Positions 1-11,698 of a stretch of DNA of 64,000 nucleotides are shown here, in pieces. The stretch is taken from NCBI RefSeq assembly GCF_000759445.1, contig NZ_JRMB01000003.1:285001-349000 (forward strand). Direction: 5' to 3'. The position numbers and the translations under genes were made by a program. Position 1 is the stretch's first letter. Each line of letters begins with the position of its first letter. This DNA is from Pseudomonas lutea. GTDB lineage: Bacteria > Pseudomonadota > Gammaproteobacteria > Pseudomonadales > Pseudomonadaceae. The notes under the pieces are model-generated. The model did no database searches, was not told where the DNA came from, and saw nothing but the letters and a program-made list of their open reading frames with translations.

Positions 1-137
<137 letters not shown>

Positions 138-258
138 ATCGAAGACTCAGCTTCTTCGCAAGTTCCCACACGAATTGCTTGATTCATTGAAGAAGACGAT
201 AGAAGCAGCTTTAAGCTCCAAGCTGATAGCTCACGCTAACAGTTACAAGCTCGAAATT

Positions 259-335
<77 letters not shown>

Positions 336-345
336 ATTTTGTTAT

Positions 346-421
346 GGGGCCATAGCTCAGCTGGGAGAGCGCCTGCCTTGCACGCAGGAGGTCAACGGTT
401 CGATCCCGTTTGGCTCCACCA
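346..421 (+). tRNA. tRNA-Ala (UGC)
   Basis: A 76-nt cloverleaf starting GGGGCCATAGCTCAG with anticodon loop CTTGCAC (anticodon TGC) and an encoded CCA end. It is the second spacer tRNA and lies only 10 nt after tRNA-Ile. Confidence 0.98.
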
Positions 422-507
422 TAACTGCTTCTGACTGCTGAAAGCTTAGAAATGAGCGCTCCATCCGATGGATGATGAGTGTTGATTTCTAGTCTTTTGA
501 TTAGATC

Positions 508-519
508 GTTCTTTAAAAA
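508..519 (+). promoter_or_regulatory. boxA-like rRNA antitermination site
   Basis: The sequence GTTCTTTAAAAA in the spacer, upstream of 23S, resembles the boxA (TGCTCTTTAA) element bound by NusB/NusE. Position and sequence fit; no boxB was modelled. Confidence 0.45.
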
Positions 520-633
520 TTTGGGTATGTGATTGAAATATAGACTGGGCACCTCTTTCACTGGTGCGTGTCCAGGCTAAGGTAAAGTTTGTGAAATGCA
601 AACTTTCGGCGAATGTCGTCTTCACAGTATAAC

Positions 634-3564
<2,931 letters not shown>

Positions 3565-3689
3565 CAGACAGACAGCAGATTGCGGTGTGTGAAGACGCAT
3601 GAAGACGAAAGTTTGCGACCACACAGACAGACACCTGATCACATACCCGATTTGCCGAAGCGTTCGAGAGGACGAGTCGGTACCCGAAT

Positions 3690-3808
3690 TTCTTGACGAC
3701 CATAGAGCGTTGGAACCACCTGATCCCATCCCGAACTCAGCAGTGAAACGATGCATCGCCGATGGTAGTGTGGGGTTTCCCCATGTGAGAGTAGGTCATC
3801 GTCAAGAT
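3690..3808 (+). rRNA. 5S ribosomal RNA
   Basis: About 119 nt. The ends pair (TCTTGACGA with TCGTCAAGA). The internal CCTGATCCCATCCCGAACTCAG and GCCGATGGTAGTGTGGGG segments are typical of Pseudomonas 5S. It lies about 145 nt after 23S and is followed directly by the operon terminator. Confidence 0.96.
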
Positions 3809-3816
3809 TAAATTCC

Positions 3817-3854
3817 AGAACCCCATCTGCTTACGCAGATGGGGTTCTGTTTTT
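3817..3854 (+). terminator. rRNA operon terminator
   Basis: A 14-bp hairpin (AGAACCCCATCTGC, loop TTA, then the complement) followed by GTTTTT, right after 5S. Between here and 4040 I see no credible gene. Confidence 0.92.
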
Positions 3855-4040
3855 GCGCGCGATTAAAGCTTGATACGTTCAGCGCATGCACCGTCCTTGC
3901 CTGCGGGGTCTTGCTGGCAGGCCATGCCAACTCATGAAACTCCAGAAGGCTGGCTTCGCGGTCTAAGGCTGTTCAGAGGCCGGCATCAAGCGCACACTGC
4001 TGATGTCGCGGCCATGCAGAAAGGACGGCACAGCGCCCAT

Positions 4041-4070
4041 AAAAAAGCCCCGCATCGCTGCAGGGCTTTC
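4041..4070 (-). terminator. Terminator of the mksFEB operon
   Basis: Read on the minus strand, a hairpin with AAAGCCC/GGGCTTT arms is followed by a T run. It lies just beyond the mksB stop codon. Confidence 0.8.
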
Positions 4071-4088
4071 TTCGCTCAACATATGAGC

Positions 4089-6923
4089 TTAGTCGCTAAC
4101 GGTTTCTACTGACTCAGTCGGCCGAGCTACGGCAGCCTCATCACGACGTTGGATGTACTTCCAGTCAGCTTCGTCGATGTAGATGCCGGCAGGACCACTG
4201 CCTCCCTCAAGATCAATCGCCACATGGGCAGAGACCTGAGGTTTCACGCTGGCCAGGATGGGAACGAAACCCAGCTGCAAGCTGGTTTCCAAGAGAGCTG
4301 CCTGATTTTTCTCATCGATGTCGGCAGCTTCGTCGAGGTAGTAGGGCAGGCGAATGCGCCCCGCCTGCTCGCGGTCCATCAAATGCAGCAACAGGTACAT
4401 GTTGGTCAGGGCTTTGATGGTCATGGTGGTGCCGTTCGAGGCGGCACCGTCGATATCGGTGTGAATGACCGGCTGGCTATTTACCTTGGTGATTTCGAAG
4501 GCCAGTTCAAACAAGTCTTTAAGCCCGAGCTGGTTGTGATTCGCCGCTACCAGCCGCGCAAGGTATTCCTTGGCTTCCTCATTTTTGTTGTCTTGTTCGG
4601 CGCTCTGGCTCAGGTCAAAGACCGACAGGGTCTCGCCTTCCTCATACTGACCTGCGCTGTGGATAATTTGATCGATGTGCTTCAAGGCTTCCTTGTTGGG
4701 CGCCAGCACGATGCGGAAGCTCTCAAGGTTAGAGACCTGCCGGCGGTTGATCTCTCGGTTGAACAAGGCCAACTGGTGCTCAAGGCTGTCGTAGTCACTG
4801 CGGATGTTACGCAATGTCCGGGCGATATCGGTGACCGCAGCGCGGCGCGCCTTGCCCAAGGTGAGTGCCTCATCGGTACGATGGGCATACGCGTTGATCA
4901 GCAGCTGCAGACGACGCTCCATGTCGTCTTCGCTGTCGAATTTCGCCACGCCTTTAAGGCGGACCTGCGCGTAAAGTGCCTCGATCTGACCATCGCAGCG
5001 CAGCAAGCCCTGCCAGCTGTCTTGATAATCGTTGAGCAGCGGCAGCAAGTTTTCCAAGGAGTCATCAACCGGCTCCATGAACGGCGTGCCGAAGGGGAGA
5101 TCAGCGGGGAGCAGCTGTCGACGACGCAAAGCGTCATCCAAGGTGCGCTGCTTGGATTCGAGATCGCCAATCTGCCGTCCCACCAACTGCAACTTGGCGG
5201 ACAGCTGTTGTACGCGCTCGGTAAAGGCATCGCTGGAGCGTTTGAGCTCATCCTGAGCCGCCTCCATCTGCGCCAGCTGTTCTAGCTTCTCGCCTTCTTC
5301 GGCGCTCAATGTTTGAGCGCGACGGAAGTCTTCAAGGGCCTTCTGTGCATCCAGTACCTGCTGGTACAGCGCTTCAGTCTGGGTTTTGCTTGCTGCCCGA
5401 TCCGCTGCCACGGCTTGCTGGATTTTCAGCTGCTTGAGTTCTTTCTCCAGCCGCTCTTTCTGATCGCGCAACGCTGCGCGATCCGCCAGGGCCTGGAGAG
5501 CAGGAGGCTCGATGTTCGACAGGTTGACACTCAGCCCCGGCACCTCAAAGCGCTCGCCCTTGAATCCATCGAGAATCGCTTCCAGGGATTTCACCCATGC
5601 ATCGCCATCATCCAGCGCGATACCTTGTTCACCCAATGGAAGACTGAACAGCGCGCTGTTAAACAGGCGCATCAAGCGCTCGACATCAGGTTGTGAGAAC
5701 TCCTCGCGCAGGCGTGCGTAGCTGTTGTTGTCGGCGTGATCGAGCTGTTGCTTGACTGACTTCAAGCGCTTTTCCAGATCGCGGAGGCGCTCATCCAGAT
5801 CTTCGGCGCTGAACTGACGAGACTGCGCAAGTGCACCCGCCAACTCGTCATGGGCGTCCTTGGCAGCCAATAACTGCTGCTCAAGAACTTTGGCATCATT
5901 AACGAGCGCAAAACGGTTTTTCAAAACCGCGAGCTCGCCAATCCAGCGCTGGATGTTGCTGATCTCGCGCTCCAGGCGCATCAATTCCTGGGTGCCGCCG
6001 CGCTGATCGTTCTGCAGAGAATCCTGCTCGTTACGGTAATGCTCGCTCTGGATAACCAGTTCTTCCTTGCGGGCATTGGAGTAGTCCTGCCAGGTACCAA
6101 GCAGTGAGTCGAGCAGCGGCGACAGGCGATGCAACTTCCCGCGCAAGATGTCGCGCTGTCTCACGCCGTTAGCAAGAGCTTCGACGAGCGGCCCGGCGAG
6201 CACCAGAGCGTTGTAGTCCTGCTCCATGCGTCGCACATCGCGGAAGGCTTCTTCACACGCGGCGATGTAGTCCACGCTACCAGAACGCAAGCTGTGCTCG
6301 AACGCGTCGAGGAACAGCTGTTTGAGCTTGGCAGCGGTGATTTCACGCATGTGCAGCAGGTTGATGAACAGCGCGCGGAAGGTCTTCAGACTTTGCTCGC
6401 TGGTTGATCGCAGAGGGATCAGCGTCAGGTCCAGCGGAATTGACGTGTGACCCCCGACCAAGAGTCGGCGCAATTCGTCCGGCTTGAGCTCATAGGCTTT
6501 CAGGCCTTGGCTTTCAAGATTGGCAAACAACTCTTTCTGCCGTAGGCAGGTGTCGTTCTTCTGGTAGTGCTCAAGATCCAGCTTGCCTGCATAGGCGAAG
6601 AACTGGTGTCCAAAGCCGCCGCCGGGGCCGCGACCGACCACGCCAATGACGTGCGGGCCGTGCGGAAGCGAGACCTCTACCAGGATGTAGCTGGTATCGG
6701 ACGCGAAATAAAAGCGGCGCGATTGATCCAGACTGTATTTGCCGAAGCTCATGTCCGACATGCGCGCCAGAATTGGAAACTGCAGGGCATTGATCGAGGC
6801 ACTTTTGCCCAGGTTATTTGCGCCGTAGACCGACAGCGGATGTTCAAGCGGGAACAGTCCAAGGCTGTAACCGGCAGTGTTCAGCAGCGCAAAGCGGCGT
6901 ATGCCATAGCGTTCCTGGCTCAT
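4089..6923 (-). CDS. mksB: MksB, SMC-like ATPase of the MksBEF condensin
   Basis: This 944-residue protein is the ATPase subunit of the MukBEF-related Mks condensin, which loops and organises chromosomal DNA. The N-terminal Walker A motif is GANNLGKS (residues 34-41). A Walker B-like segment (YYLDEAADID) lies near residue 860, and a long Leu/Glu/Gln-rich coiled coil fills the middle (roughly 260-730). It is shorter than E. coli MukB, as is normal for MksB. It is the last gene of an overlapping three-gene operon (4-bp overlap with mksE). No MksG/JetD nuclease gene is adjacent, so a chromosome-organising role is likelier than Wadjet-type plasmid defence. Confidence 0.9.
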   Translation of the reverse strand: MSQERYGIRRFALLNTAGYSLGLFPLEHPLSVYGANNLGKSASINALQFPILARMSDMSFGKYSLDQSRRFYFASDTSYILVEVSLPHGPHVIGVVGRGPGGGFGHQFFAYAGKLDLEHYQKNDTCLRQKELFANLESQGLKAYELKPDELRRLLVGGHTSIPLDLTLIPLRSTSEQSLKTFRALFINLLHMREITAAKLKQLFLDAFEHSLRSGSVDYIAACEEAFRDVRRMEQDYNALVLAGPLVEALANGVRQRDILRGKLHRLSPLLDSLLGTWQDYSNARKEELVIQSEHYRNEQDSLQNDQRGGTQELMRLEREISNIQRWIGELAVLKNRFALVNDAKVLEQQLLAAKDAHDELAGALAQSRQFSAEDLDERLRDLEKRLKSVKQQLDHADNNSYARLREEFSQPDVERLMRLFNSALFSLPLGEQGIALDDGDAWVKSLEAILDGFKGERFEVPGLSVNLSNIEPPALQALADRAALRDQKERLEKELKQLKIQQAVAADRAASKTQTEALYQQVLDAQKALEDFRRAQTLSAEEGEKLEQLAQMEAAQDELKRSSDAFTERVQQLSAKLQLVGRQIGDLESKQRTLDDALRRRQLLPADLPFGTPFMEPVDDSLENLLPLLNDYQDSWQGLLRCDGQIEALYAQVRLKGVAKFDSEDDMERRLQLLINAYAHRTDEALTLGKARRAAVTDIARTLRNIRSDYDSLEHQLALFNREINRRQVSNLESFRIVLAPNKEALKHIDQIIHSAGQYEEGETLSVFDLSQSAEQDNKNEEAKEYLARLVAANHNQLGLKDLFELAFEITKVNSQPVIHTDIDGAASNGTTMTIKALTNMYLLLHLMDREQAGRIRLPYYLDEAADIDEKNQAALLETSLQLGFVPILASVKPQVSAHVAIDLEGGSGPAGIYIDEADWKYIQRRDEAAVARPTESVETVSD

Positions 6924-7627
6924 GCTTCATGCTCCTTTTCTTCGGCGATTGCTCGGGCGAGCGCTTGCTCTTCCGTTTCGAGAGGTTCATCGAATTCGGC
7001 CAGGTCCAGCGGATCGTCGGTCTCCAGCAGGCGTTCATCGCTGTCTTCATCGATGAGCACAGGCGCCGGTAACGGCAGAGCGCTGTGCAGGCTGGCCGCC
7101 AGATCACGGTCCTGTTGTACCGAGAGGCAGACATCAAGGAAGCGGTGCATCGGCGGCAGGAACCGGTAGATACCGACTTCCTCGGCAGCAAAGCCCAACT
7201 GCGTCATACGGCGCATGATCTTTTCTTCGAGCTCTTCCTGAGTCTGCACTTCTGCTTGCAGGAACAGGTCGCGGTACTTTTCCAGCAGCGAGGGCAGTTC
7301 GTCACGGCCCAGGCTGCCGCCATCGAGCACGGCAACGGGGTCGCGGCCCTGGTCGGCAAGGTGTTCAACCAGGATGAAGGTAAACAGCGCCAGGCGTTGA
7401 GCCGTCTTGTTGACCTGCGCAGCGGCCAGATCAGGGACGAAGTAGTAGAAACCACGGGTGTCGCAGACCAATTCGAAGCCAAGCGCTTTGAACAGGCCGC
7501 GATACTGGTCCTGAAGGTTGGACAGTTGAGCGTACAGCTCGGGGTCGCGGCGGCTGACGTGATAGCCCTTGAAGAGCTCGCGGAAAATCGGCGCGAGCTG
7601 GGTCATTTCGGAAAGATCAAGATGCAT
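6920..7627 (-). CDS. mksE: MksE, KITE subunit of the MksBEF condensin
   Basis: A 235-residue, acidic MukE-like winged-helix protein. It should bind the kleisin MksF and bridge it to the MksB heads. The start MHLDLSEMTQLAPIFRELFKGY is typical for the family, and the C-terminal ~50 residues are very rich in Glu and Asp. It overlaps mksF by 11 bp and mksB by 4 bp, which indicates coupled translation. The assignment rests on position between the kleisin and the ATPase and on size as much as on sequence. Confidence 0.87.
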   Translation of the reverse strand: MHLDLSEMTQLAPIFRELFKGYHVSRRDPELYAQLSNLQDQYRGLFKALGFELVCDTRGFYYFVPDLAAAQVNKTAQRLALFTFILVEHLADQGRDPVAVLDGGSLGRDELPSLLEKYRDLFLQAEVQTQEELEEKIMRRMTQLGFAAEEVGIYRFLPPMHRFLDVCLSVQQDRDLAASLHSALPLPAPVLIDEDSDERLLETDDPLDLAEFDEPLETEEQALARAIAEEKEHEA

Positions 7628-8894
7628 GGGCGGTGCCCTCGGAATTCTCTGGGATGGCGTCTTTGCTCGAGAGCAGGGCGAAGGAGCGCAAGCTGACGCT
7701 GTGTTCCTGGGTCAGGTACTCGCGGCGCTCCAGGCGCTCACGCTTGAAGCGTTTATCGCGCGACAAGCGCGAAAACCAGTACAGCAACTCATCGGTCGCG
7801 CCGGTGGGCTCCTGCTCCAGAAGCCAGATCATCAGATCGGGCATCGGCAGGGCGTCTTCACAGCGCTCGACCATTTCCCTGACCGTACGCGGCGCACGCG
7901 CAGGCTCACCCTTGCGAGTGATATTGGCCTTGGGGAAGCGCGCTGGTTTGGGTTCAAATCGAGCCAAGGCGTACACGTAGGCTTCAACCTGATTGGCGCT
8001 GCCCAGGAAGGTGCTTTGCGGACGTGTGAACATGGGCATGGCCGCTTGCGGTACGGCATCGAGCCCCCGGCGGCGGATCGCGGAGAGTGCCAGCGCCGCT
8101 CCACGCGTCACGGCGTTATGACGACGTGCTTCCTCACGCAGCGGCAGCAGCAACTCGCGCGCATGGCGCAAGGTCAGCTGCGCGCTGGTCTGCATTTCCA
8201 GAATGCGCGCATGGGTGCGCAGGAGCATATCGTCGTCAACCAGATGGCCCAGACGCTGCTGGTCGGTGAGCATGCGCAGCAGAACGTTCTCGACCTTGCG
8301 CACGCCCTGTTCAAACGCACCATCGGCATTTACCAGCTGGATCATCGGTTCGACGTATTCATCCCACGTCGCCAGCACTTCAGCGTAGCGCTGACGCAAC
8401 GGGATCTGCCGATCGCTGGTCTTGGCGCGCTCGGCCACAGCGACCAGTGCCTGTTCGTCGTTGGCGAGCTTTTTCAGGACATCGCGCACGCGCATGTCGA
8501 GCAGACGAAGCTGGCGGGCCAGGTCACTGGCATCCCTGGCGTCGAAGGCTTCCTGTATATACCCGGCCAGCCGTTCGAGGTGACGCAGATAGGCTTCGAT
8601 TTCAAGACACAGACCCAGGCGATGCTCGCGGCGCAGATAAGACAGAAAGTCGTGGATCTGCGCGTTCAGCTCGAACCGGTTCGGACTCTTTGCGACGGGC
8701 ACGAGGATGTCGAGGCGAATCCAGACGTCCAGCAGGCTGGTGATGTCCTGCGGGGTGCTTTCCAGTTGCTGGGCCGCCAGTTGCAGGCGCAGCTCGCTCA
8801 GGCTCAAAGTGCCTTGGTCGAAGTGCTCGCACAAGGGCTCGAGAAGCGCCCAGTGTTCGGCAAGGGCGCGCAGGACGCGCTTAGGTTCGATCAT
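7617..8894 (-). CDS. mksF: MksF, kleisin subunit of the MksBEF condensin
   Basis: About 425 residues, mostly helical, with the MukF/JetA-like pattern: an N-terminal winged-helix region (MIEPKRVLRALAEHWALLEPL...) and a long helical middle. It closes the ring formed by the MksB ATPase heads. I chose ATG 8894 because family members begin close to this MIEPKRVLRAL segment. An in-frame ATG at 8939 would add 15 residues and cannot be excluded. It is the first gene of the operon. The divergent holD starts about 145 bp away, so promoters for both directions must lie between. Confidence 0.87.
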   Translation of the reverse strand: MIEPKRVLRALAEHWALLEPLCEHFDQGTLSLSELRLQLAAQQLESTPQDITSLLDVWIRLDILVPVAKSPNRFELNAQIHDFLSYLRREHRLGLCLEIEAYLRHLERLAGYIQEAFDARDASDLARQLRLLDMRVRDVLKKLANDEQALVAVAERAKTSDRQIPLRQRYAEVLATWDEYVEPMIQLVNADGAFEQGVRKVENVLLRMLTDQQRLGHLVDDDMLLRTHARILEMQTSAQLTLRHARELLLPLREEARRHNAVTRGAALALSAIRRRGLDAVPQAAMPMFTRPQSTFLGSANQVEAYVYALARFEPKPARFPKANITRKGEPARAPRTVREMVERCEDALPMPDLMIWLLEQEPTGATDELLYWFSRLSRDKRFKRERLERREYLTQEHSVSLRSFALLSSKDAIPENSEGTAHAS

Positions 8895-9038
8895 TGGATG
8901 GTCGCTGACTGGCAAATAAAAGCGGCGATTGTACTGCATCGCCGGTTCGGTTTTTCACCCTCAGTCGATCAACAGCGGCGGGAAACGTCGAAGGCCTGTA
9001 GAATCTTGCGCCTGACTTTATCCACAGGTAGCTGACCT

Positions 9039-9848
9039 TTGCTCAACGAGCCTCGTCGTCGCGCTTATCTGACCGCCATGCAGGTGGTCAGCTGGCTGCC
9101 GCGCACCGAACTGCCCTTCGCGGCACCGTCGCGTCCGGAGCTGCTTGCACCCATTGCTCCGATGATGGACGAGCCTGCTCCAGCGGTGCAGGCACAGGCG
9201 CCTCGTGCGCCGGAACGCGAGTCGCCGGCCGCTATGGCCACACCCGTTGCACGTACGGTCGAGCGGCCGAAGATCGACATTCCCCGCCCGTCCAGCACTC
9301 CCAAGGCAGCGCCAAAGCCAGTGCAGGAAGAAGACGCTGCGCCTGTCGTCAAGGCGCCGGTAACGCCGCCGCCGCGTTTTGCGCTGCAGTTGCTGCGCGC
9401 AGGAAATTGCCTTCTGTTGGTGGAATTGGTCACCGGCGAGCCCTTCCAAAGTCGTGACCCTTCCTATCTGTTGCTCAAAGACATGTTGCGCGCCGCCGGG
9501 CTGCCGGACAGCCCTCAAATCATCGGCGAGCCTGTGCGTTGGCCACTGTTGGTACGCGGGCAGATGGATCAGGGGCCTGACGCCGCGCGGGATTTTGTAC
9601 AGGGCTTTCTGTACGCCCGTGTCGAGGAGCAGCCTTGCGTCTGTCTGTGGCTGATCGGACTTCCCGCTTTGCGCTTTGCGGCTGAAGCGGATGCCGAGGC
9701 TTACAATCGTGAACTCCAGGTGGACGGCCTGGGCCTGGCCTGGGCGCTACCGGGTCTGGAACTGTTGATGGACGAGCCGCAGCGCAAAGCCGAAGCGTGG
9801 CGCGCCATGCGTCAATTGATGGGCCGTTGGAAAACCGAAAATGAATGA
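9039..9848 (+). CDS. holD: DNA polymerase III psi subunit (HolD-type)
   Basis: A 269-residue protein with a TTG start. The N-terminal segment RRRAYLTAMQVVSWLPR resembles the clamp-loader-binding N terminus of E. coli psi (R-x-x-L-x-x-x-x-I-x-x-W). A Pro/Ala-rich linker (about 45-115) separates it from a globular C-terminal domain. Pseudomonad psi is known to be much longer than the ~137-residue E. coli protein, and E. coli holD also precedes rimI. Psi would link the tau/gamma clamp loader to chi and SSB. It overlaps rimI by 8 bp. Automated annotation often calls such proteins hypothetical or TonB-like because of the Pro-rich linker. Confidence 0.75.
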   Translation: MLNEPRRRAYLTAMQVVSWLPRTELPFAAPSRPELLAPIAPMMDEPAPAVQAQAPRAPERESPAAMATPVARTVERPKIDIPRPSSTPKAAPKPVQEEDAAPVVKAPVTPPPRFALQLLRAGNCLLLVELVTGEPFQSRDPSYLLLKDMLRAAGLPDSPQIIGEPVRWPLLVRGQMDQGPDAARDFVQGFLYARVEEQPCVCLWLIGLPALRFAAEADAEAYNRELQVDGLGLAWALPGLELLMDEPQRKAEAWRAMRQLMGRWKTENE

Positions 9849-10293
9849 TGCCGTAACGTTTCGCCGCATGACCGAAGCTGATCTGGATGCCGTGTTGAAG
9901 ATCGAGTATGCGGCTTTCAGCCACCCGTGGACCCGCGGCATCTATCTCGATGCGCTCAAGTCGTACGAAGTCTGGCTGATGTTCGAAGGCAGTCAGCAGG
10001 TCGGGCATGGGGTGATCAATGTGATCATTGATGAAGCCCACCTGCTCAACATCACCGTTAAACCAGAGAGTCAGGGCAGGGGGCTGGGGTTGCTGCTGCT
10101 GGAGAAGTTGATGAAACGCGCTTATGAACTTAATGGGCGAGAGTGTTTTCTCGAACTGCGGGACAGCAATCGCTCGGCCTACCGTCTGTATGAGCGGTAT
10201 GGATTCAATGAAATTGGTCGGCGGCGGGATTACTACCCCGCCGTAGGTGGGCGCGAAGACGCGCTGGTCATGGCCTGCACGTTGTTCGAATAA
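9841..10293 (+). CDS. rimI: Ribosomal protein bS18 N-acetyltransferase RimI
   Basis: A 150-residue GNAT acetyltransferase. The acetyl-CoA motif is VKPESQGRGLGLLLL (Q-x-x-G-x-G, about residues 77-88). It is followed by the RimI-typical ELRDSNRSAYRLYERYGF and RRRDYYP segments. It acetylates the N-terminal alanine of ribosomal protein S18. Translation is probably coupled to holD through the 8-bp overlap. Confidence 0.95.
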   Translation: MNDAVTFRRMTEADLDAVLKIEYAAFSHPWTRGIYLDALKSYEVWLMFEGSQQVGHGVINVIIDEAHLLNITVKPESQGRGLGLLLLEKLMKRAYELNGRECFLELRDSNRSAYRLYERYGFNEIGRRRDYYPAVGGREDALVMACTLFE

Positions 10294-10354
10294 CACAAGG
10301 CCACTGTGGAAGCTTGGCATAAGCTTCCACAGGCTTGCCTTACTTGCGCAGTGA

Positions 10355-10768
10355 TCAGATACCAGGCTTGCCGTCGAGCGGGTCGATGATCGCCATTTCT
10401 TCCTCGTCCAGGCCGTCACCACCACCCACGTCATCTTCATCGACGATGCTCAGGTCCTGATCGGCCGGACCACCCTCACCGCGCTCGTGAGGGGAGCGCG
10501 CGCCGTCATCGGGGATTAATGTCTCAGGACTCATGTCATCGTCGGTTTGATGGTGGTCGTCGGTTGATGCGCCGGTCAGACCCGCTTCACGTACGCGCTC
10601 ATCAGGCAGATAGGTGTCCAGTTCCTCTGCCGGTATCTCATCGCCTATTCGGCCGCTTGGCTCATCGTTGTCTCTAAAATCGAGCTCTTCCATCGAGCCC
10701 ATGCGGTCTTCGTTGTCATCAATGGGCTCAGGCTGAGTGGCATCGAATGGACGGCGTGAATCGTTCAT
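10355..10768 (-). CDS. Acidic conserved protein of unknown function
   Basis: A 137-residue, highly acidic, probably disordered protein (runs such as EEEMAIIDPLDGKPGI at the C terminus and many Asp/Glu/Pro) with no signal peptide or membrane segment. No catalytic motif is visible. A gene of this kind lies between rimI and the carbonic anhydrase in other pseudomonads, from memory. It is transcribed toward rimI. Function unknown; the composition would suit a soluble chaperone-like or binding peptide, but that is a guess. Confidence 0.75.
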   Translation of the reverse strand: MNDSRRPFDATQPEPIDDNEDRMGSMEELDFRDNDEPSGRIGDEIPAEELDTYLPDERVREAGLTGASTDDHHQTDDDMSPETLIPDDGARSPHERGEGGPADQDLSIVDEDDVGGGDGLDEEEMAIIDPLDGKPGI

Positions 10769-10929
10769 GGCAAATCCTCAATAGGGTCGGTCTTAATGGG
10801 TGGACCGACCGGCGTGGTGAAGATTCCATCCGCTTGCAGATCACCGTGGTCAAACCATCGTGCAATCGGGCGTGACCTGAAGCGCCGAGCTCCAGTCATA
10901 GCTGAGCATCATCTCTGAGGCATCACCGC

Positions 10930-11571
10930 ATGAACGAACTACAAGACTTGATCGACAACAACGAACGTTGGGCAGCTGCCATCAAGGAAGAAGACCCCGA
11001 GTTTTTCGCCAAGCTGGCACGCCAGCAGACACCGGAATTCTTATGGATCGGTTGTTCGGACGCCCGTGTTCCCGCCAATGAGATCGTCGGCATGCTGCCA
11101 GGCGACCTGTTTGTGCATCGCAACGTGGCGAACGTCGTGCTGCACACTGACCTGAACTGCCTGTCGGTGATTCAGTACGCCGTCGACGTTCTGAAGGTCA
11201 AACACATCCTGGTCACCGGCCACTACGGGTGCGGTGGCGTGCGAGCGTCAATGCAGGATCGCCAGTTCGGCCTGATCGACGGCTGGCTGCGGACGATCCG
11301 CGATCTGTACTACGAAAACCGTGAGCTGCTGGCCAAGCTGCCGACCGAGGAAGAGCAGGTCGACCGCTTGTGTGAGCTGAACGTGATTCAGCAGGTGGCC
11401 AACGTGGGTCATACCAGCATCGTTCAGAACGCCTGGCATCGGGGTCAGAAGCTGTCGGTTCACGGCTGCATTTACGGGATCAAGGATGGACGCTGGAAAA
11501 GTCTGAATACGACGATCAGCGGCCCGGAGCAACTGCCGCCGCAGTATCGGTTGCGTCCGCAGGGGGAGTGA
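10930..11571 (+). CDS. can: Beta-class carbonic anhydrase
   Basis: A 213-residue cytoplasmic zinc enzyme that interconverts CO2 and bicarbonate. The zinc ligands and catalytic dyad are clear: CSDAR (Cys and Asp-Arg, about 42-46) and GHYGCGG (His and Cys, about 98-104). Length and motifs match the Can/CynT family. It is a single-gene unit, and a REP palindrome pair follows its stop codon. Confidence 0.96.
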   Translation: MNELQDLIDNNERWAAAIKEEDPEFFAKLARQQTPEFLWIGCSDARVPANEIVGMLPGDLFVHRNVANVVLHTDLNCLSVIQYAVDVLKVKHILVTGHYGCGGVRASMQDRQFGLIDGWLRTIRDLYYENRELLAKLPTEEEQVDRLCELNVIQQVANVGHTSIVQNAWHRGQKLSVHGCIYGIKDGRWKSLNTTISGPEQLPPQYRLRPQGE

Positions 11572-11598
11572 TCGAGTAGGGCAAGCTCCCATCAGATT

Positions 11599-11687
11599 GT
11601 GGAGGCGAGCGTGCCCGCGAATTCATTCTTCCAGATATCACCACGGTGCCTGGTAAATCGCGTTCGCGGGCAGGCGCGCTTCTACAG
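11599..11687. repeat. REP doublet (REPIN)
   Basis: Two inverted Pseudomonas REP sequences. One starts GTGGAGGCGAGCGTGCCCGC at 11599. Its imperfect complement, TTCGCGGGCAGGCGCGCTTC, begins at 11663. A ~40-bp spacer lies between them, in the convergent gap after the carbonic anhydrase gene. Confidence 0.8.
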
Positions 11688-11698
11688 AGGTGAAGGCG

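Noticed and set aside
3870-4112. 80-codon frame between 5S and mksB
   Set aside because: It runs through the mks terminator hairpin and has no ribosome site.
4149-5285. 378-codon plus-strand frame opposite mksB
   Set aside because: It is an antisense shadow of mksB produced by high-GC codon use; no ribosome site or family features.
7569-9035. 488-codon plus-strand frame opposite mksF
   Set aside because: Antisense shadow of mksF; the minus-strand product is a clear kleisin.
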